Source: an uncultured Bacilli bacterium
Lineage (GTDB): Bacteria; Bacillota_I; Bacilli_A; RF39; UBA660
Reading direction: 5' to 3'
Length of the DNA stretch: 64,000 bases
NCBI GenBank assembly: GCA_934085565.1
Contig: CAKOHG010000003.1
Location: 1-64,000 of the forward strand
The notes below the pieces were generated by a model, which searched no databases, was not told where the DNA came from, and saw nothing but the letters and a program-made list of their open reading frames with translations. This document shows, in pieces, positions 8,542 to 17,196 of the stretch (the first letter of the stretch is position 1; every line of letters starts with the position of its first letter). The position numbers were made by a program, and so were the translations under genes.

Positions 8542-9599
8542 GTAGGTATTTAGAGTCCTTAAATAATGAGGTGAAAGAGTATTTTAAAATTCTTTCACCG
8601 ACTTATCCTTTATGGTTAGATGATTATATTAATACACCGGCTATGAAAAGAATTAGCAAAATCAGCATGAATTGTGGAACAGATTACTCAAAGTGTTTTG
8701 ATGTTCAATACTTTTATTCTAATTTAGAACACTCTGTTGGTGTGGCGCTTATCATTTGGCATTTTACACATGATAAAAAACAAACTTTAGCAGGGCTTTT
8801 TCATGAAATTGCTAATCCTGCTTTTAGGCATTGTATTGATTTTATGTATGAAGATTCCTTAAAGCAAGAAAAGACACAAAAAAACACCAAAGAAACAATT
8901 CTTTCTTCTAAAGAAATTATGAAACTTTTGGAAAGAGATAATATTTCTATAGAAGAGGTATGTGACTATAAAAAGTATTCTTTAGCAGATAATGAAACTC
9001 CTAAGTTGGCAGCAGATCGTTTGGAATATAACTTTTCAGGTGGTTTAACTCTTTTTAAAGTTTGGAATATTTCAGCTATTAAAGAAATTTATAATAATAT
9101 TACTATTTTAAAAAATGAGGATGGTAAAAAGGAATTAGGATTTAAAGCTGTAGATATTTGTGAAAAATATTTACAAACGGTTTCTAAGTTATGGCCTTCA
9201 TGGGTAAGTGATACTGATAGAACTTTAATGCAATTTTATGCTGATATGTGTAAATCTCTTTCTAAAATAGGAAAGTTGACTATTAAAGATTTGTATTCTT
9301 TATCTGAAAAAGAAATTATAGATAAATTTTTGAAGTGTGAAGATCTTTATTTAAAGAAAGCTTTTCAAAGTTTTTTAAAAGTAACAAAGGCCTATCCTTC
9401 TGATACTTATAAAGAGGATAAATATTGTGTAAAAATAACAACAAAAAGTAGATATATTGTTCCTTTAGTTCTTGTTGATGGAAAACCAAGAAGAATTACG
9501 GAAGTGTCTTTTGGAGCTGAAAAAATAATAGAAGATTATCTAAACATCCCTAAAGGCGGATACTATACTTATTTTGATTTTGAATTTAAACCTTATTGA
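8538..9599 (+). CDS. HD-domain phosphohydrolase-like protein
   Basis: This cytoplasmic protein of 353 residues has an HD-type metal site: LEHSVG near residue 64, FHE near 94 (HE where most members have HD), AFRH near 101, and ADRLEY near 158. This pattern resembles dGTPase/COG1078-type HD phosphohydrolases, which cleave nucleotide phosphoesters; the substrate here is unknown. It is translationally coupled to the surface protein before it through an ATGA overlap, with no independent ribosome site. The operon ends at a strong hairpin directly after the stop. The linkage to a surface-anchored protein with a long cytoplasmic tail is unexplained. Confidence 0.72.
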   Translation: MSRYLESLNNEVKEYFKILSPTYPLWLDDYINTPAMKRISKISMNCGTDYSKCFDVQYFYSNLEHSVGVALIIWHFTHDKKQTLAGLFHEIANPAFRHCIDFMYEDSLKQEKTQKNTKETILSSKEIMKLLERDNISIEEVCDYKKYSLADNETPKLAADRLEYNFSGGLTLFKVWNISAIKEIYNNITILKNEDGKKELGFKAVDICEKYLQTVSKLWPSWVSDTDRTLMQFYADMCKSLSKIGKLTIKDLYSLSEKEIIDKFLKCEDLYLKKAFQSFLKVTKAYPSDTYKEDKYCVKITTKSRYIVPLVLVDGKPRRITEVSFGAEKIIEDYLNIPKGGYYTYFDFEFKPY

Positions 9600-9600
9600 A

Positions 9601-9627
9601 AGCTAGATTTTATTTTCTAGCTTTTTT
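9601..9627 (+). terminator. terminator of the dockerin/Ig/HD operon
   Basis: AGCTAGA and TCTAGCT form a 7-bp stem with an AT-only loop, followed by a T run. Confidence 0.85.
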
Positions 9628-9687
9628 GATATTTAATAGGTATAATAAGAAAGTGAAATGTGATTTAGAAAGAAAGGTGATTGAAAA

Positions 9688-9951
9688 ATGAAAATGGAAG
9701 AAATCGAAATATCTAAAAAAACTTCTTTTAGTTTCTCTTTTCTCGGAACATTGTGCACTATTTATCTTTTAAATAATTTGATAAAAAGTGATGAGATTGT
9801 ATCTAAAGCACTTTATGGATATGGAGTCTATTTCAGTGGAGCAGGTGCAGGATTTTCTACCTATTTATATGTGAATTTTTTAAAAATGAAAAAAGAATTA
9901 TTAGAAGAATTAAATAAAAGAAACATTCAAGAAAAAGGCAAAACAAGATGA
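9688..9951 (+). CDS. small membrane protein of unknown function
   Basis: This 87-residue protein has two hydrophobic segments, at about 14-32 and 42-66, and a charged C-terminal tail of Lys and Glu. The ribosome site is AGAAAGGTGA. A -10 element (TATAAT, 9641-9646) lies upstream. It overlaps the next gene by ATGA, so it is probably translated with the polymerase/ligase-like protein and may be its accessory. I recognise no family. Confidence 0.6.
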   Translation: MKMEEIEISKKTSFSFSFLGTLCTIYLLNNLIKSDEIVSKALYGYGVYFSGAGAGFSTYLYVNFLKMKKELLEELNKRNIQEKGKTR

Positions 9952-11177
9952 AAAAAGTAAATAAATTATTGGTATATTTTTTATATGCCCTTCCTTTTAT
10001 AGATTTATTAACATCTATGGCTACATGGGAATCTAAGCCAAGTATTGGACTCTTTTTAAAAGGCTTGTTTGTTATCATAACGAGTATTTATGTTTTTTAT
10101 CAAAATCGTCAAAAAAGATTATATCGGTATATATATGGTCTTTTTATTATTTATCTTCTTTTATATGGAGGTTATCTAGTTTTAAATAAGCCAGATACGA
10201 TTTTTGTCGAACTTATTAATATTACTAAAATCTTTTATTTTCCTTTTTTAGCCTTGTTTTTTTCACAATATAAAAATGAAAATATAAATAAAAAATTATT
10301 TTTTTATTATGCCGTTTGTTTCTTATTTTTATATTTAATACCATATCCTTTTGGTTTAGGACATAATATAAATGAAATATATGAAAATAAAAGCTTATAT
10401 TTATCTTATTTTTATGTTGGAAATGAATTAGTAAATATTTTTATTTTAATTCTTCCTATTGGTTATCTTTATTTGAAAGAAAAATCAAGAATTTATTTAT
10501 TGGGTTATGTTATCATCATCTTTTTAATGATGTTATTATTAGGTACTAAAACCATGTATTTTAGTGTTGTTTTATTACTCTTATATGGTATATATCGACG
10601 TAAAGATACTTTCGTTAAATATGTTAAAAGAAATATTAAATTATTATTAGGTGTCCTAATAATAGGAATTGTTCTTTTTGGGTTTATGTTTCCTCAAACC
10701 ACTTTTTATAAAAATATAAAAACAACGTTAAATTATTATCAAATTACAAGTATTAGTGATATTTTTACGTGGAATAATATTGATAATGTTTTGTATAGTC
10801 ATCGTTTAACTTTTGTTAAAGATTTACATAATGTTTATCAAAGTTCTTCTTTTGAGCAAAAAATATTGGGAATAGGAAGACAAAAAATTATATCTTTGAA
10901 AGACGCAGAAATAGATATTTTTGATATTTTTTATAGCATAGGTATTTTAGGAATGTTACTTTATATTGGCTTATTTATAGTTGTTGTAAAAAAGTCTTCT
11001 TTAAAAGGAATATATGCTTACTTATTCTGGCTTCTTATTCTTATTTCAATGTTTTCAGGACATGTTTTACTTAGTCCTATGACATCTACTTACTTAGCCA
11101 TTATGATAGGCATTAACTATAATGAAGGGAGAAAAAATAATGAAAAAATGGACTCAAAATCAATTAAGACGTCTTAG
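9948..11177 (+). CDS. O-antigen ligase/polymerase-like membrane protein
   Basis: This 409-residue protein has about ten transmembrane segments and a larger extracytoplasmic loop around residues 240-320. That topology is characteristic of Wzy polymerases and WaaL ligases, which join lipid-linked sugar repeats. The segment before the last helices (KILGIGRQKI, then DIFDIFYSIGILGMLLYIG) resembles the middle module of the fusion protein at 12780. It lies between a small coupled membrane protein and an acyltransferase, and close to TagO. A role in surface polysaccharide assembly is inferred; polymerase and ligase cannot be distinguished by sequence. Confidence 0.75.
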   Translation: MKKVNKLLVYFLYALPFIDLLTSMATWESKPSIGLFLKGLFVIITSIYVFYQNRQKRLYRYIYGLFIIYLLLYGGYLVLNKPDTIFVELINITKIFYFPFLALFFSQYKNENINKKLFFYYAVCFLFLYLIPYPFGLGHNINEIYENKSLYLSYFYVGNELVNIFILILPIGYLYLKEKSRIYLLGYVIIIFLMMLLLGTKTMYFSVVLLLLYGIYRRKDTFVKYVKRNIKLLLGVLIIGIVLFGFMFPQTTFYKNIKTTLNYYQITSISDIFTWNNIDNVLYSHRLTFVKDLHNVYQSSSFEQKILGIGRQKIISLKDAEIDIFDIFYSIGILGMLLYIGLFIVVVKKSSLKGIYAYLFWLLILISMFSGHVLLSPMTSTYLAIMIGINYNEGRKNNEKMDSKSIKTS

Positions 11178-11670
11178 AATTTTCTTTATTTTAAATAGTG
11201 ATAAAAGAAACAAATATATTAAAAAACATCATATTTTCTACGAGATGGGAGAGAATGTCTTTTTTCAACCACGTATTATTCCGGCAGATCCTCATTTAAT
11301 TAAACTACATAATAATATTGTAATTACAAGTAATGTTACATTTGTAACTCATGACATTTTTCATTTAGGATTAAATAATCTAAGTAAAGGACATTTTGAT
11401 TATAATCAAAATTGTATTGAAATTATGGATAATGTTTTTATTGGGTGTAATACGACTATTTTAGGAAATGTAAAGATAGGATCTAATGTTATTGTGGGAG
11501 CTGGTAGTGTGGTTACCAAAGATATTCCTGATAATTCTTTAGTGGTTGGTAATCCTGCTAAGGTAATTGGAACATTTGAAGAATTCTTAGAAAAAAGAAG
11601 TTTGATAAAAGAAGAAAGTGATTTAAGCCTTATATGGCAAAAATTTGATGAAGAAAGACGAAAAAGCTAA
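11140..11670 (+). CDS. hexapeptide-repeat acyltransferase
   Basis: This 176-residue protein has a left-handed beta-helix C-terminal half (residues about 85-150). Hexapeptide-type repeats are visible: VFIGCNTTILGNVKIG, then VIVGAGSVV and DNSLVVGNPAKVIG. The catalytic-type histidine is probably in THDIFH. Enzymes of this family transfer acetyl or other acyl groups to sugars, here probably a repeat-unit sugar. I chose the ATG at 11140 because AAGGGAG lies 8 bases before it; an upstream in-frame ATG at 11122 precedes that ribosome site. It overlaps the polymerase gene by 38 bases. The acceptor is unknown. Confidence 0.85.
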   Translation: MKKWTQNQLRRLRIFFILNSDKRNKYIKKHHIFYEMGENVFFQPRIIPADPHLIKLHNNIVITSNVTFVTHDIFHLGLNNLSKGHFDYNQNCIEIMDNVFIGCNTTILGNVKIGSNVIVGAGSVVTKDIPDNSLVVGNPAKVIGTFEEFLEKRSLIKEESDLSLIWQKFDEERRKS

Positions 11671-11731
11671 AAAAATGATGTTTTTCTTCTTTTTTTTAAT
11701 GTATAATAAATGACAAGAGGAGCTGGTTTTT

Positions 11732-12796
11732 ATGCGTCTAGAAGTGACAATTCCTAATATCTTATTGATGGTTTTAACAACCTTTATTTTTAGTGTCTTA
11801 TTAGTGCCTATTTTTAAAAAGGTAGCCTTTCATATTAAGGCACTAGATTACCCTAATAAAAGAAGATTAAATAAGGTTCCCATGCCAACAATTGGTGGCT
11901 TAGCCGTTTTCTTTGCTTTCTTGTTTGGATATATGATTTTTGGCCGAGGAACAGTTGAGATGTTATCGGTAATTATTGCCAGTTTTGTCATCATTTTAGT
12001 GGGACTAATTGATGATATTAACCCAATATCCGCTAAGTATCAATTCTTAGGACAATTAGTAGCTATTTTCATTATTATTTTTTACGGTAATTTAACTATT
12101 GATAATATGACAATTTTAGGCGCCACCTTTAATTTCCCAGCTCCTATTAATTACTTAGTAACCACAGTTTTTATGTTAGGAATTATTAATGCCATCGACT
12201 TATCTGATGGTATGGATGGTCTTTGCAGTGGTATTAGTACTATTTATTTCATTACAATTACAAGTATTGCTTTATTATTACAAATGGCTGGAAATATTGA
12301 CAGCACCATTTCTATTTTAATGATAGGTTCTTTGCTAGGATTTTTAGTTTATAACTTTCCTCCTGCTAAAATTTATTTAGGCGATACAGGAAGTAATTTT
12401 GTAGGACTTATGATTGCTGTTACGGCTCTTTATAGTTTTAAGGTAGCAACCGTTACCTCCTTAATTGTTCCTCTTCTTATTTTAGCTACCCCAATTATTG
12501 ATGTTTTCTTTGCTATTGTAAGAAGAAGCTTAAAGAAACAAAATCCTTTTACAAATCCTGATAAAGAACATTTACATCATCAACTTTTAAAAATGAAATT
12601 TTCAACTAAGACATCATTACTGGTCATTTATTTAATTAACTTTGCTTTTTCAGGGGCGACAGTGCTATATGCTTTAGGTGATTTTGATTTAGCTTTACCT
12701 TTATACATCGCTTTAATGATAGTCTTTTTATTCATTGTTTTAAAAACTAATATTTTATTTGAAAGAAAGGGTGACAAACATGTTAAAAAATCCTAA
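11732..12796 (+). CDS. tagO: undecaprenyl-phosphate GlcNAc-1-phosphate transferase (TagO/WecA type)
   Basis: This 354-residue polytopic enzyme of the MraY/WecA family moves an N-acetylhexosamine-1-phosphate from UDP to undecaprenyl phosphate. That is the first step of teichoic acid or other wall-polymer synthesis. Family signatures are DYPNKRRLNKVPMPTIGG, VGLIDD, NAIDLSDGMDGL, YLGDTGSNF and the HLHH motif that favours WecA/TagO over MraY. The ribosome site AAGAGGAG precedes the ATG. The next gene starts 17 bases before the end of this one. It probably supplies the lipid-linked primer for the nearby glycosyltransferases and the LCP ligase. Confidence 0.92.
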   Translation: MRLEVTIPNILLMVLTTFIFSVLLVPIFKKVAFHIKALDYPNKRRLNKVPMPTIGGLAVFFAFLFGYMIFGRGTVEMLSVIIASFVIILVGLIDDINPISAKYQFLGQLVAIFIIIFYGNLTIDNMTILGATFNFPAPINYLVTTVFMLGIINAIDLSDGMDGLCSGISTIYFITITSIALLLQMAGNIDSTISILMIGSLLGFLVYNFPPAKIYLGDTGSNFVGLMIAVTALYSFKVATVTSLIVPLLILATPIIDVFFAIVRRSLKKQNPFTNPDKEHLHHQLLKMKFSTKTSLLVIYLINFAFSGATVLYALGDFDLALPLYIALMIVFLFIVLKTNILFERKGDKHVKKS

Positions 12797-15293
12797 ATTC
12801 AAAGAAATTATCCGTTATTTAATCGTGGGAGTTTTGACCACGGTTTTAAGTTTAGGAGTATATTTTGGCCTTACGAATACTTTTTTAAATCCTAATAAAA
12901 AATTAGAGCTACAATTGGCTAATATTATTAGTTGGTTTATATCTGTCTTATTTGCTTATTTTGCTAATCGAAAATATGTATTTGAAAGTAAAGAAAAACA
13001 TATCTTTAAAGAATCTTTAGCTTTTTTTAGTTCAAGAATTGCTACTCTTATTTTAGATATGCTTATTATGTTTTTAGGCGTTTCCATTTTTAATTTTAAC
13101 GACAAATTAGTTAAATTATTTAGTCAAATTGTCATTATTGTTTTAAATTATGTTTTAAGTAAATTATTTGTTTTTCAAAAGAAAAGCAAAAAATTTCTTC
13201 TCGAAATGAAACCTTATTATTTTTATTTTTTACCAATTTTAGATTTTTTGACACTTACTTTTTCACATAATAATTTTGTTTTAATTATTAGTTTATGTTA
13301 TAAAATCTTTATTTATATTTTATTAAGTTTATCAATATTTAAACAAAAAAGATATTATTTTCTTTTATTTTTAGGAAGCTATTTAAGTATTCAAATTTTA
13401 TATTTATTTTGTCAAAATTATATTACTTTAACTAATATAATAAGTCTTTTAGATATTTTTATGTTACCTTTAGTTTTAACTTCTTTAAAAAAGAATCAGT
13501 TAAAAGAACTATCACAAGATGTTTTTGTAAATATGTTTTTTCTATATGCTGTTATATGGATATTAGAATATTTTGTATTTAAAACAAATTGCTATAGTTT
13601 ATATCCAATCATGGGTGTTTTACTCTTTGTGATGGTTCCTTCCTTATTAAATCATAATAATTATTTAATGAAAATTATGTCTTTCTTGATAATTTTTGCA
13701 GTTACTTTAATTTCAAAATCTCTTATTTTAGTATTTGCTCTTGTACTTTCTATTGTTCTTTTCTTTAAAAAGAAAAACTGGCAAGTTTGGGTATCTTTAT
13801 TTTTAGTAACAATAGCTTTAGGGGCTTATGGTATTTTCTATCAAAAAAATACGACTTTAGAAAAAGTGTTTTTTGATAACCGTATTATAGATACTTCCAA
13901 TAATATGGATGTTTTTAATCATGCTAATATTGAAGAAAAATTATTTGGTATTTATTCTATTTCTGATTTAGAACTAAAAAGTACGCGAATGGATTATGTT
14001 GACATTTTATTTACCCTAGGGTATGTAGGTACTTTTGTTTATTTATTATTAATGTTCATGGCTTGTATTAAACAGAAATATACTAAAAATACTATTATTG
14101 TTTTTGCATATACTCTTTTAATATCTTTGCTAGGCGGTTCTGCTCTTACTAATTTTTCTTATTTAGTATGGATGGCTTTATATATTAATGTTTATCCATT
14201 TAAAAAGCAAAAGAGAGTACTTATTATTTCAAATATGTATCCTTCTAAAAAATATCCACATTATGGAACATTTGTCAAAAATTGTAAAGAAATGTTAGAA
14301 GATATGTCATTTAAAGTGGATACAGCTGTCAAGTATAAACAAGATAAATTTGTATATAAATTTATAGGTTATTCTTTACTGTATATCAAAGCTATTTTTA
14401 ATTCAATTTGGTATTCTTATGATTATTATTATGTTCATTTTACAGCTCAAACCGCGTATTCTATTTTACTTGGAAAATGGACGGGTAAAACAAAACTTAT
14501 TTGTAATGTTCATGGTAATGATATTGTACCTGATTATGATTTTGAAGAAAAAAATGTCAAAAGAAGTCAAATTATTTTAAAGTATGCTGACAAGGTTGTT
14601 TGTCCTTCTTCTTATTTTCAAGATGTTTTAGTAAAAGAATATCATATTTCAACTAAAAAGGTTATTGTTTTTCCTTCTGGTGGCGTTAACTTAGAAAGAT
14701 TTAAAGAATTAGATAAAGAAGAGTGTCAAAAAGCCTTAGGACTTGACACTAAGTATCAATACTATGGTTGTGTTACCCGTATGGAAAAAAATAAAGGCTG
14801 GGATACGATTTTAAATGTTTTAAGTGAATTAAAGAAAGATAAAAAATTAAATAACATAAAACTTTTATTTGTCGGATCTGGCATGGAAGAACCTGATTTT
14901 CGAGCACTCATGAAAAAGAATCATTTAGAAAAGGATGTCATTATTAAACCTTTTGTAACTCAAGAAGAACTAGCAAGCTATTATAATGCTTTAGATTTAT
15001 TTATTTTTCCAACGAAGAGAAAAAGTGAATCTTTAGGGTTAGTAGGCTTAGAAGCAATGGCTTGTAAAACTTTTGTCATTGGTTGTGATTTATATGGCCC
15101 AAGAGAGTACTTGAAAAATAATAAAAATAGTCTAACTTTTAAAACAGAAAAGGAATTATATGAAGCTATTTTAAAATATCAACGTATGAGTGAAAATGAA
15201 AAAGAAAAAATTATAAAAAATGGTTATAAAACAGCTCAAAATTATAATGCTGATTTAATGGAAGATAGATTAAAACAAATTTTTAAAAACTAA
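12780..15293 (+). CDS. three-module fusion: GtrA-like, polymerase-like and GT4 glycosyltransferase
   Basis: This 837-residue protein joins three modules usually encoded separately. Residues about 8-140 are a GtrA-like four-helix flippase domain (IRYLIVGVLTTVLSLGVYF, FANRKYVF, SKLFVFQKK). Residues about 145-465 are ten or so hydrophobic helices resembling O-antigen polymerase/ligase, including FLPILDFLTL and DILFTLGYVG, which echo the 9948 protein. Residues about 475-837 are a GT4 glycosyltransferase with KRVLIISNMYP, NVHGND, RMEKNKGWD and the E-x7-E motif SESLGLVGLEA. I chose the ATG at 12780, behind AAAGGG, rather than the TTG at 12759. No frame break separates the modules. It probably acts on lipid-linked sugars at the membrane. 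Confidence 0.82.
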   Translation: MLKNPKFKEIIRYLIVGVLTTVLSLGVYFGLTNTFLNPNKKLELQLANIISWFISVLFAYFANRKYVFESKEKHIFKESLAFFSSRIATLILDMLIMFLGVSIFNFNDKLVKLFSQIVIIVLNYVLSKLFVFQKKSKKFLLEMKPYYFYFLPILDFLTLTFSHNNFVLIISLCYKIFIYILLSLSIFKQKRYYFLLFLGSYLSIQILYLFCQNYITLTNIISLLDIFMLPLVLTSLKKNQLKELSQDVFVNMFFLYAVIWILEYFVFKTNCYSLYPIMGVLLFVMVPSLLNHNNYLMKIMSFLIIFAVTLISKSLILVFALVLSIVLFFKKKNWQVWVSLFLVTIALGAYGIFYQKNTTLEKVFFDNRIIDTSNNMDVFNHANIEEKLFGIYSISDLELKSTRMDYVDILFTLGYVGTFVYLLLMFMACIKQKYTKNTIIVFAYTLLISLLGGSALTNFSYLVWMALYINVYPFKKQKRVLIISNMYPSKKYPHYGTFVKNCKEMLEDMSFKVDTAVKYKQDKFVYKFIGYSLLYIKAIFNSIWYSYDYYYVHFTAQTAYSILLGKWTGKTKLICNVHGNDIVPDYDFEEKNVKRSQIILKYADKVVCPSSYFQDVLVKEYHISTKKVIVFPSGGVNLERFKELDKEECQKALGLDTKYQYYGCVTRMEKNKGWDTILNVLSELKKDKKLNNIKLLFVGSGMEEPDFRALMKKNHLEKDVIIKPFVTQEELASYYNALDLFIFPTKRKSESLGLVGLEAMACKTFVIGCDLYGPREYLKNNKNSLTFKTEKELYEAILKYQRMSENEKEKIIKNGYKTAQNYNADLMEDRLKQIFKN

Positions 15294-15298
15294 TAAGA

Positions 15299-15331
15299 AA
15301 ATTCTGGTTACAAAAAACTAGAATTTTTTTT
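15299..15331 (+). terminator. terminator of the glycopolymer operon
   Basis: AAATTCT(G)GT pairs with AC(T)AGAATTT around an A-rich loop and is followed by a T run. Confidence 0.8.
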
Positions 15332-15366
15332 ACTTTAAAAATATAGGAATATCGTTGTTATTATAG

Positions 15367-15372
15367 TATAAT
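15367..15372 (+). promoter_or_regulatory. -10 element of the phosphoesterase gene
   Basis: A perfect TATAAT lies about 40 bases before the AAGGAG ribosome site. No convincing -35 was found at 16-18 bases. Confidence 0.4.
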
Positions 15373-15414
15373 GAATGAAATTATAAGAGTATTTAATGAA
15401 GGAGAAAAGCGAAA

Positions 15415-16251
15415 ATGGAAAAAATTGCAATTATTTCAGACATACATGGAAATTTGGAAGCTCTAAAATCTGTAATGGAAGATATTAAAGAAAGAAATAT
15501 AGATAAAATCTTTTGTATTGGAGATATTATTGCCAAAGGAACACATCAACAAGAATGTGTAGATTTAATTAGAAAAAATTGTGAGATTGTTATTAAGGGT
15601 AATTGTGACGAATATTTTACGAGTGATGCCGACTTATCAGGAGCACCTCAACTAGAAATTGATAGAATGAATTGGAATAAAAGTAAATTGAATGAAGAAA
15701 CTAAGAATTATTTAAAGCAATTACCTTATTGTTATGAGTTTTATATGAGTGGGCGATTAGTTAGAATCATGCATGCTCATCCTGAAAAAATAAATAAATT
15801 TGTGGGAAATATAGATAAAATAGATAGATTTTATGAACTATTCTTACCAAGTTTAAACACGGTTTCTGATAAAAAAGCAGATGTATTAATTTATGGACAT
15901 ATACATACTCCATATCTTCAAAAAATATATAATCGTGTGATTATAAATACAGGTTCAGTGGGTAACGCTATTGATATTTTTAGAAATGATGAAAAAGATG
16001 GTAATACCAAAAATACAACAGTTGCTAATTATTTAGTTATATCTGGTCATTTAGCTTCAAAAAATATAGATGAAAAAATATCTTATGAATTAGTAAGTGT
16101 TCCATATGATATATCTAAAGAATTAGATGATAATGATGATAATATTGAGTTAGAGTCATATACTGAGGAACTTCGAAATGGCAAATATAGGGATATGCCT
16201 AAAATTTATAAAATATTGTCTTTAATAGGAATAGATAAAGATAAAATATAA
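15415..16251 (+). CDS. calcineurin-like metallophosphoesterase
   Basis: This 278-residue cytoplasmic protein carries the metallophosphoesterase metal motifs in order: SDIHGN (residues 8-13), IGDI, GNCDEY where most members have GNHD, MHAHP, YGHIHTP and NTGSVGN. It resembles YfcE-type phosphodiesterases. The cysteine in GNCD replaces the usual metal or catalytic histidine, so activity may be altered. The ribosome site is AAGGAG. It is transcribed alone, after a terminator and before a good promoter. The substrate cannot be told. Confidence 0.87.
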   Translation: MEKIAIISDIHGNLEALKSVMEDIKERNIDKIFCIGDIIAKGTHQQECVDLIRKNCEIVIKGNCDEYFTSDADLSGAPQLEIDRMNWNKSKLNEETKNYLKQLPYCYEFYMSGRLVRIMHAHPEKINKFVGNIDKIDRFYELFLPSLNTVSDKKADVLIYGHIHTPYLQKIYNRVIINTGSVGNAIDIFRNDEKDGNTKNTTVANYLVISGHLASKNIDEKISYELVSVPYDISKELDDNDDNIELESYTEELRNGKYRDMPKIYKILSLIGIDKDKI

Positions 16252-16290
16252 CTCATCAAGAGATTGAATATATAGGATAGGTAACTTTCT

Positions 16291-16319
16291 TTGGAAAATA
16301 GAGGGGTTTGTAGTATAAT
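16291..16319 (+). promoter_or_regulatory. promoter of the GT2/DUF1972 operon
   Basis: TTGGAA (16291-16296) and TATAAT (16314-16319) are separated by 17 bases, a good housekeeping promoter about 20 bases before the GGAGG ribosome site. Confidence 0.7.
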
Positions 16320-16340
16320 AAAAAAGAGTGGAGGAAAACC

Positions 16341-17186
16341 ATGAAAACAGGTATTGTAATATTAAACTATAATGATTATGAAAACACTATTAAGATGATA
16401 GAACAAATCAAAGATTATTCTTGCTTAAGTAAAATCATTATTGTTGATAACTGTAGTACAGATGAATCCGTAAGCAAAATAACGCCCTTTTTAAATAAAA
16501 AAATCATTTTAATCGAGGCTAAAAAAAATAAAGGTTATTCTGCTGGAAACAACTTAGGTTTAAAATATTTAGCTAATGAAACAAATTGTGAGTTTGCAAT
16601 CATTTCTAATCCAGATATTGTGGTAGAAGAAAGTGTTATTTTAGAAATGATAAAAGATATGAAAAAAGATGAAAAAATATCTTTTTTAGGTCCTAAAATT
16701 TTAGAAAATGGGCACATTACGAAAGGTTGGAAATTACCTTCTTATGCCTGTGAACTTTTAGCTACGATGAATTATTTTAGTCGATATAGTTTTAATTTGC
16801 AAAAATATCCAGACGATTATTACAAAGATGGCTTAAATGAAGTAGAAGTTTTACATGGTTGCTTTTTTATGGCTCGACTTAAAGATATGAAAAAAATCAA
16901 GTATTTTGATGAGGGTACTTTTTTATATTATGAAGAAAATATATTGGCAAAAAAAGCTAAGGATAAAGGTTTAAAAAGCTATGTGGATACAAAATTAAGT
17001 ATTAATCATAAACAAAGTTTATCTGTTAATAAAAGTTTAAAAAAGATTGGAAAATATAAAAATTTAAAAAAGAGTATGTTTTATTATGAAAAAAATTATA
17101 ATCATATTGGCTTTTTAAAGTTAGTTATATTAAAACTATTCTATTATATCAGCGTTTTCTTTGCGTATTTAACATTTTGGATTTAG
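16341..17186 (+). CDS. family 2 glycosyltransferase, rhamnosyltransferase-like
   Basis: This 281-residue protein is a GT-A fold glycosyltransferase. It begins with the nucleotide-binding strand GIVILNYND, followed by IIIVDNCSTDES, NKGYSAGNNLG, the acidic metal motif SNPDIVV, and an acceptor-site region HGCFFMAR and FDEGTFLYYEE. The pattern is that of the WbbL/rhamnosyltransferase branch of GT2. The C terminus has a short hydrophobic segment that may touch the membrane. A GGAGG site precedes the ATG. The next gene follows after 10 bases. It probably adds a sugar to the lipid-linked wall polymer; the exact sugar is inferred only. Confidence 0.85.
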   Translation: MKTGIVILNYNDYENTIKMIEQIKDYSCLSKIIIVDNCSTDESVSKITPFLNKKIILIEAKKNKGYSAGNNLGLKYLANETNCEFAIISNPDIVVEESVILEMIKDMKKDEKISFLGPKILENGHITKGWKLPSYACELLATMNYFSRYSFNLQKYPDDYYKDGLNEVEVLHGCFFMARLKDMKKIKYFDEGTFLYYEENILAKKAKDKGLKSYVDTKLSINHKQSLSVNKSLKKIGKYKNLKKSMFYYEKNYNHIGFLKLVILKLFYYISVFFAYLTFWI

Positions 17187-17196
17187 GAGTAAGGTT

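Noticed and set aside
10205..10211. TGTCGAA, a perfect Spo0A box
   Set aside because: It lies inside the coding region of the polymerase-like gene, far from any promoter; treated as a chance match.
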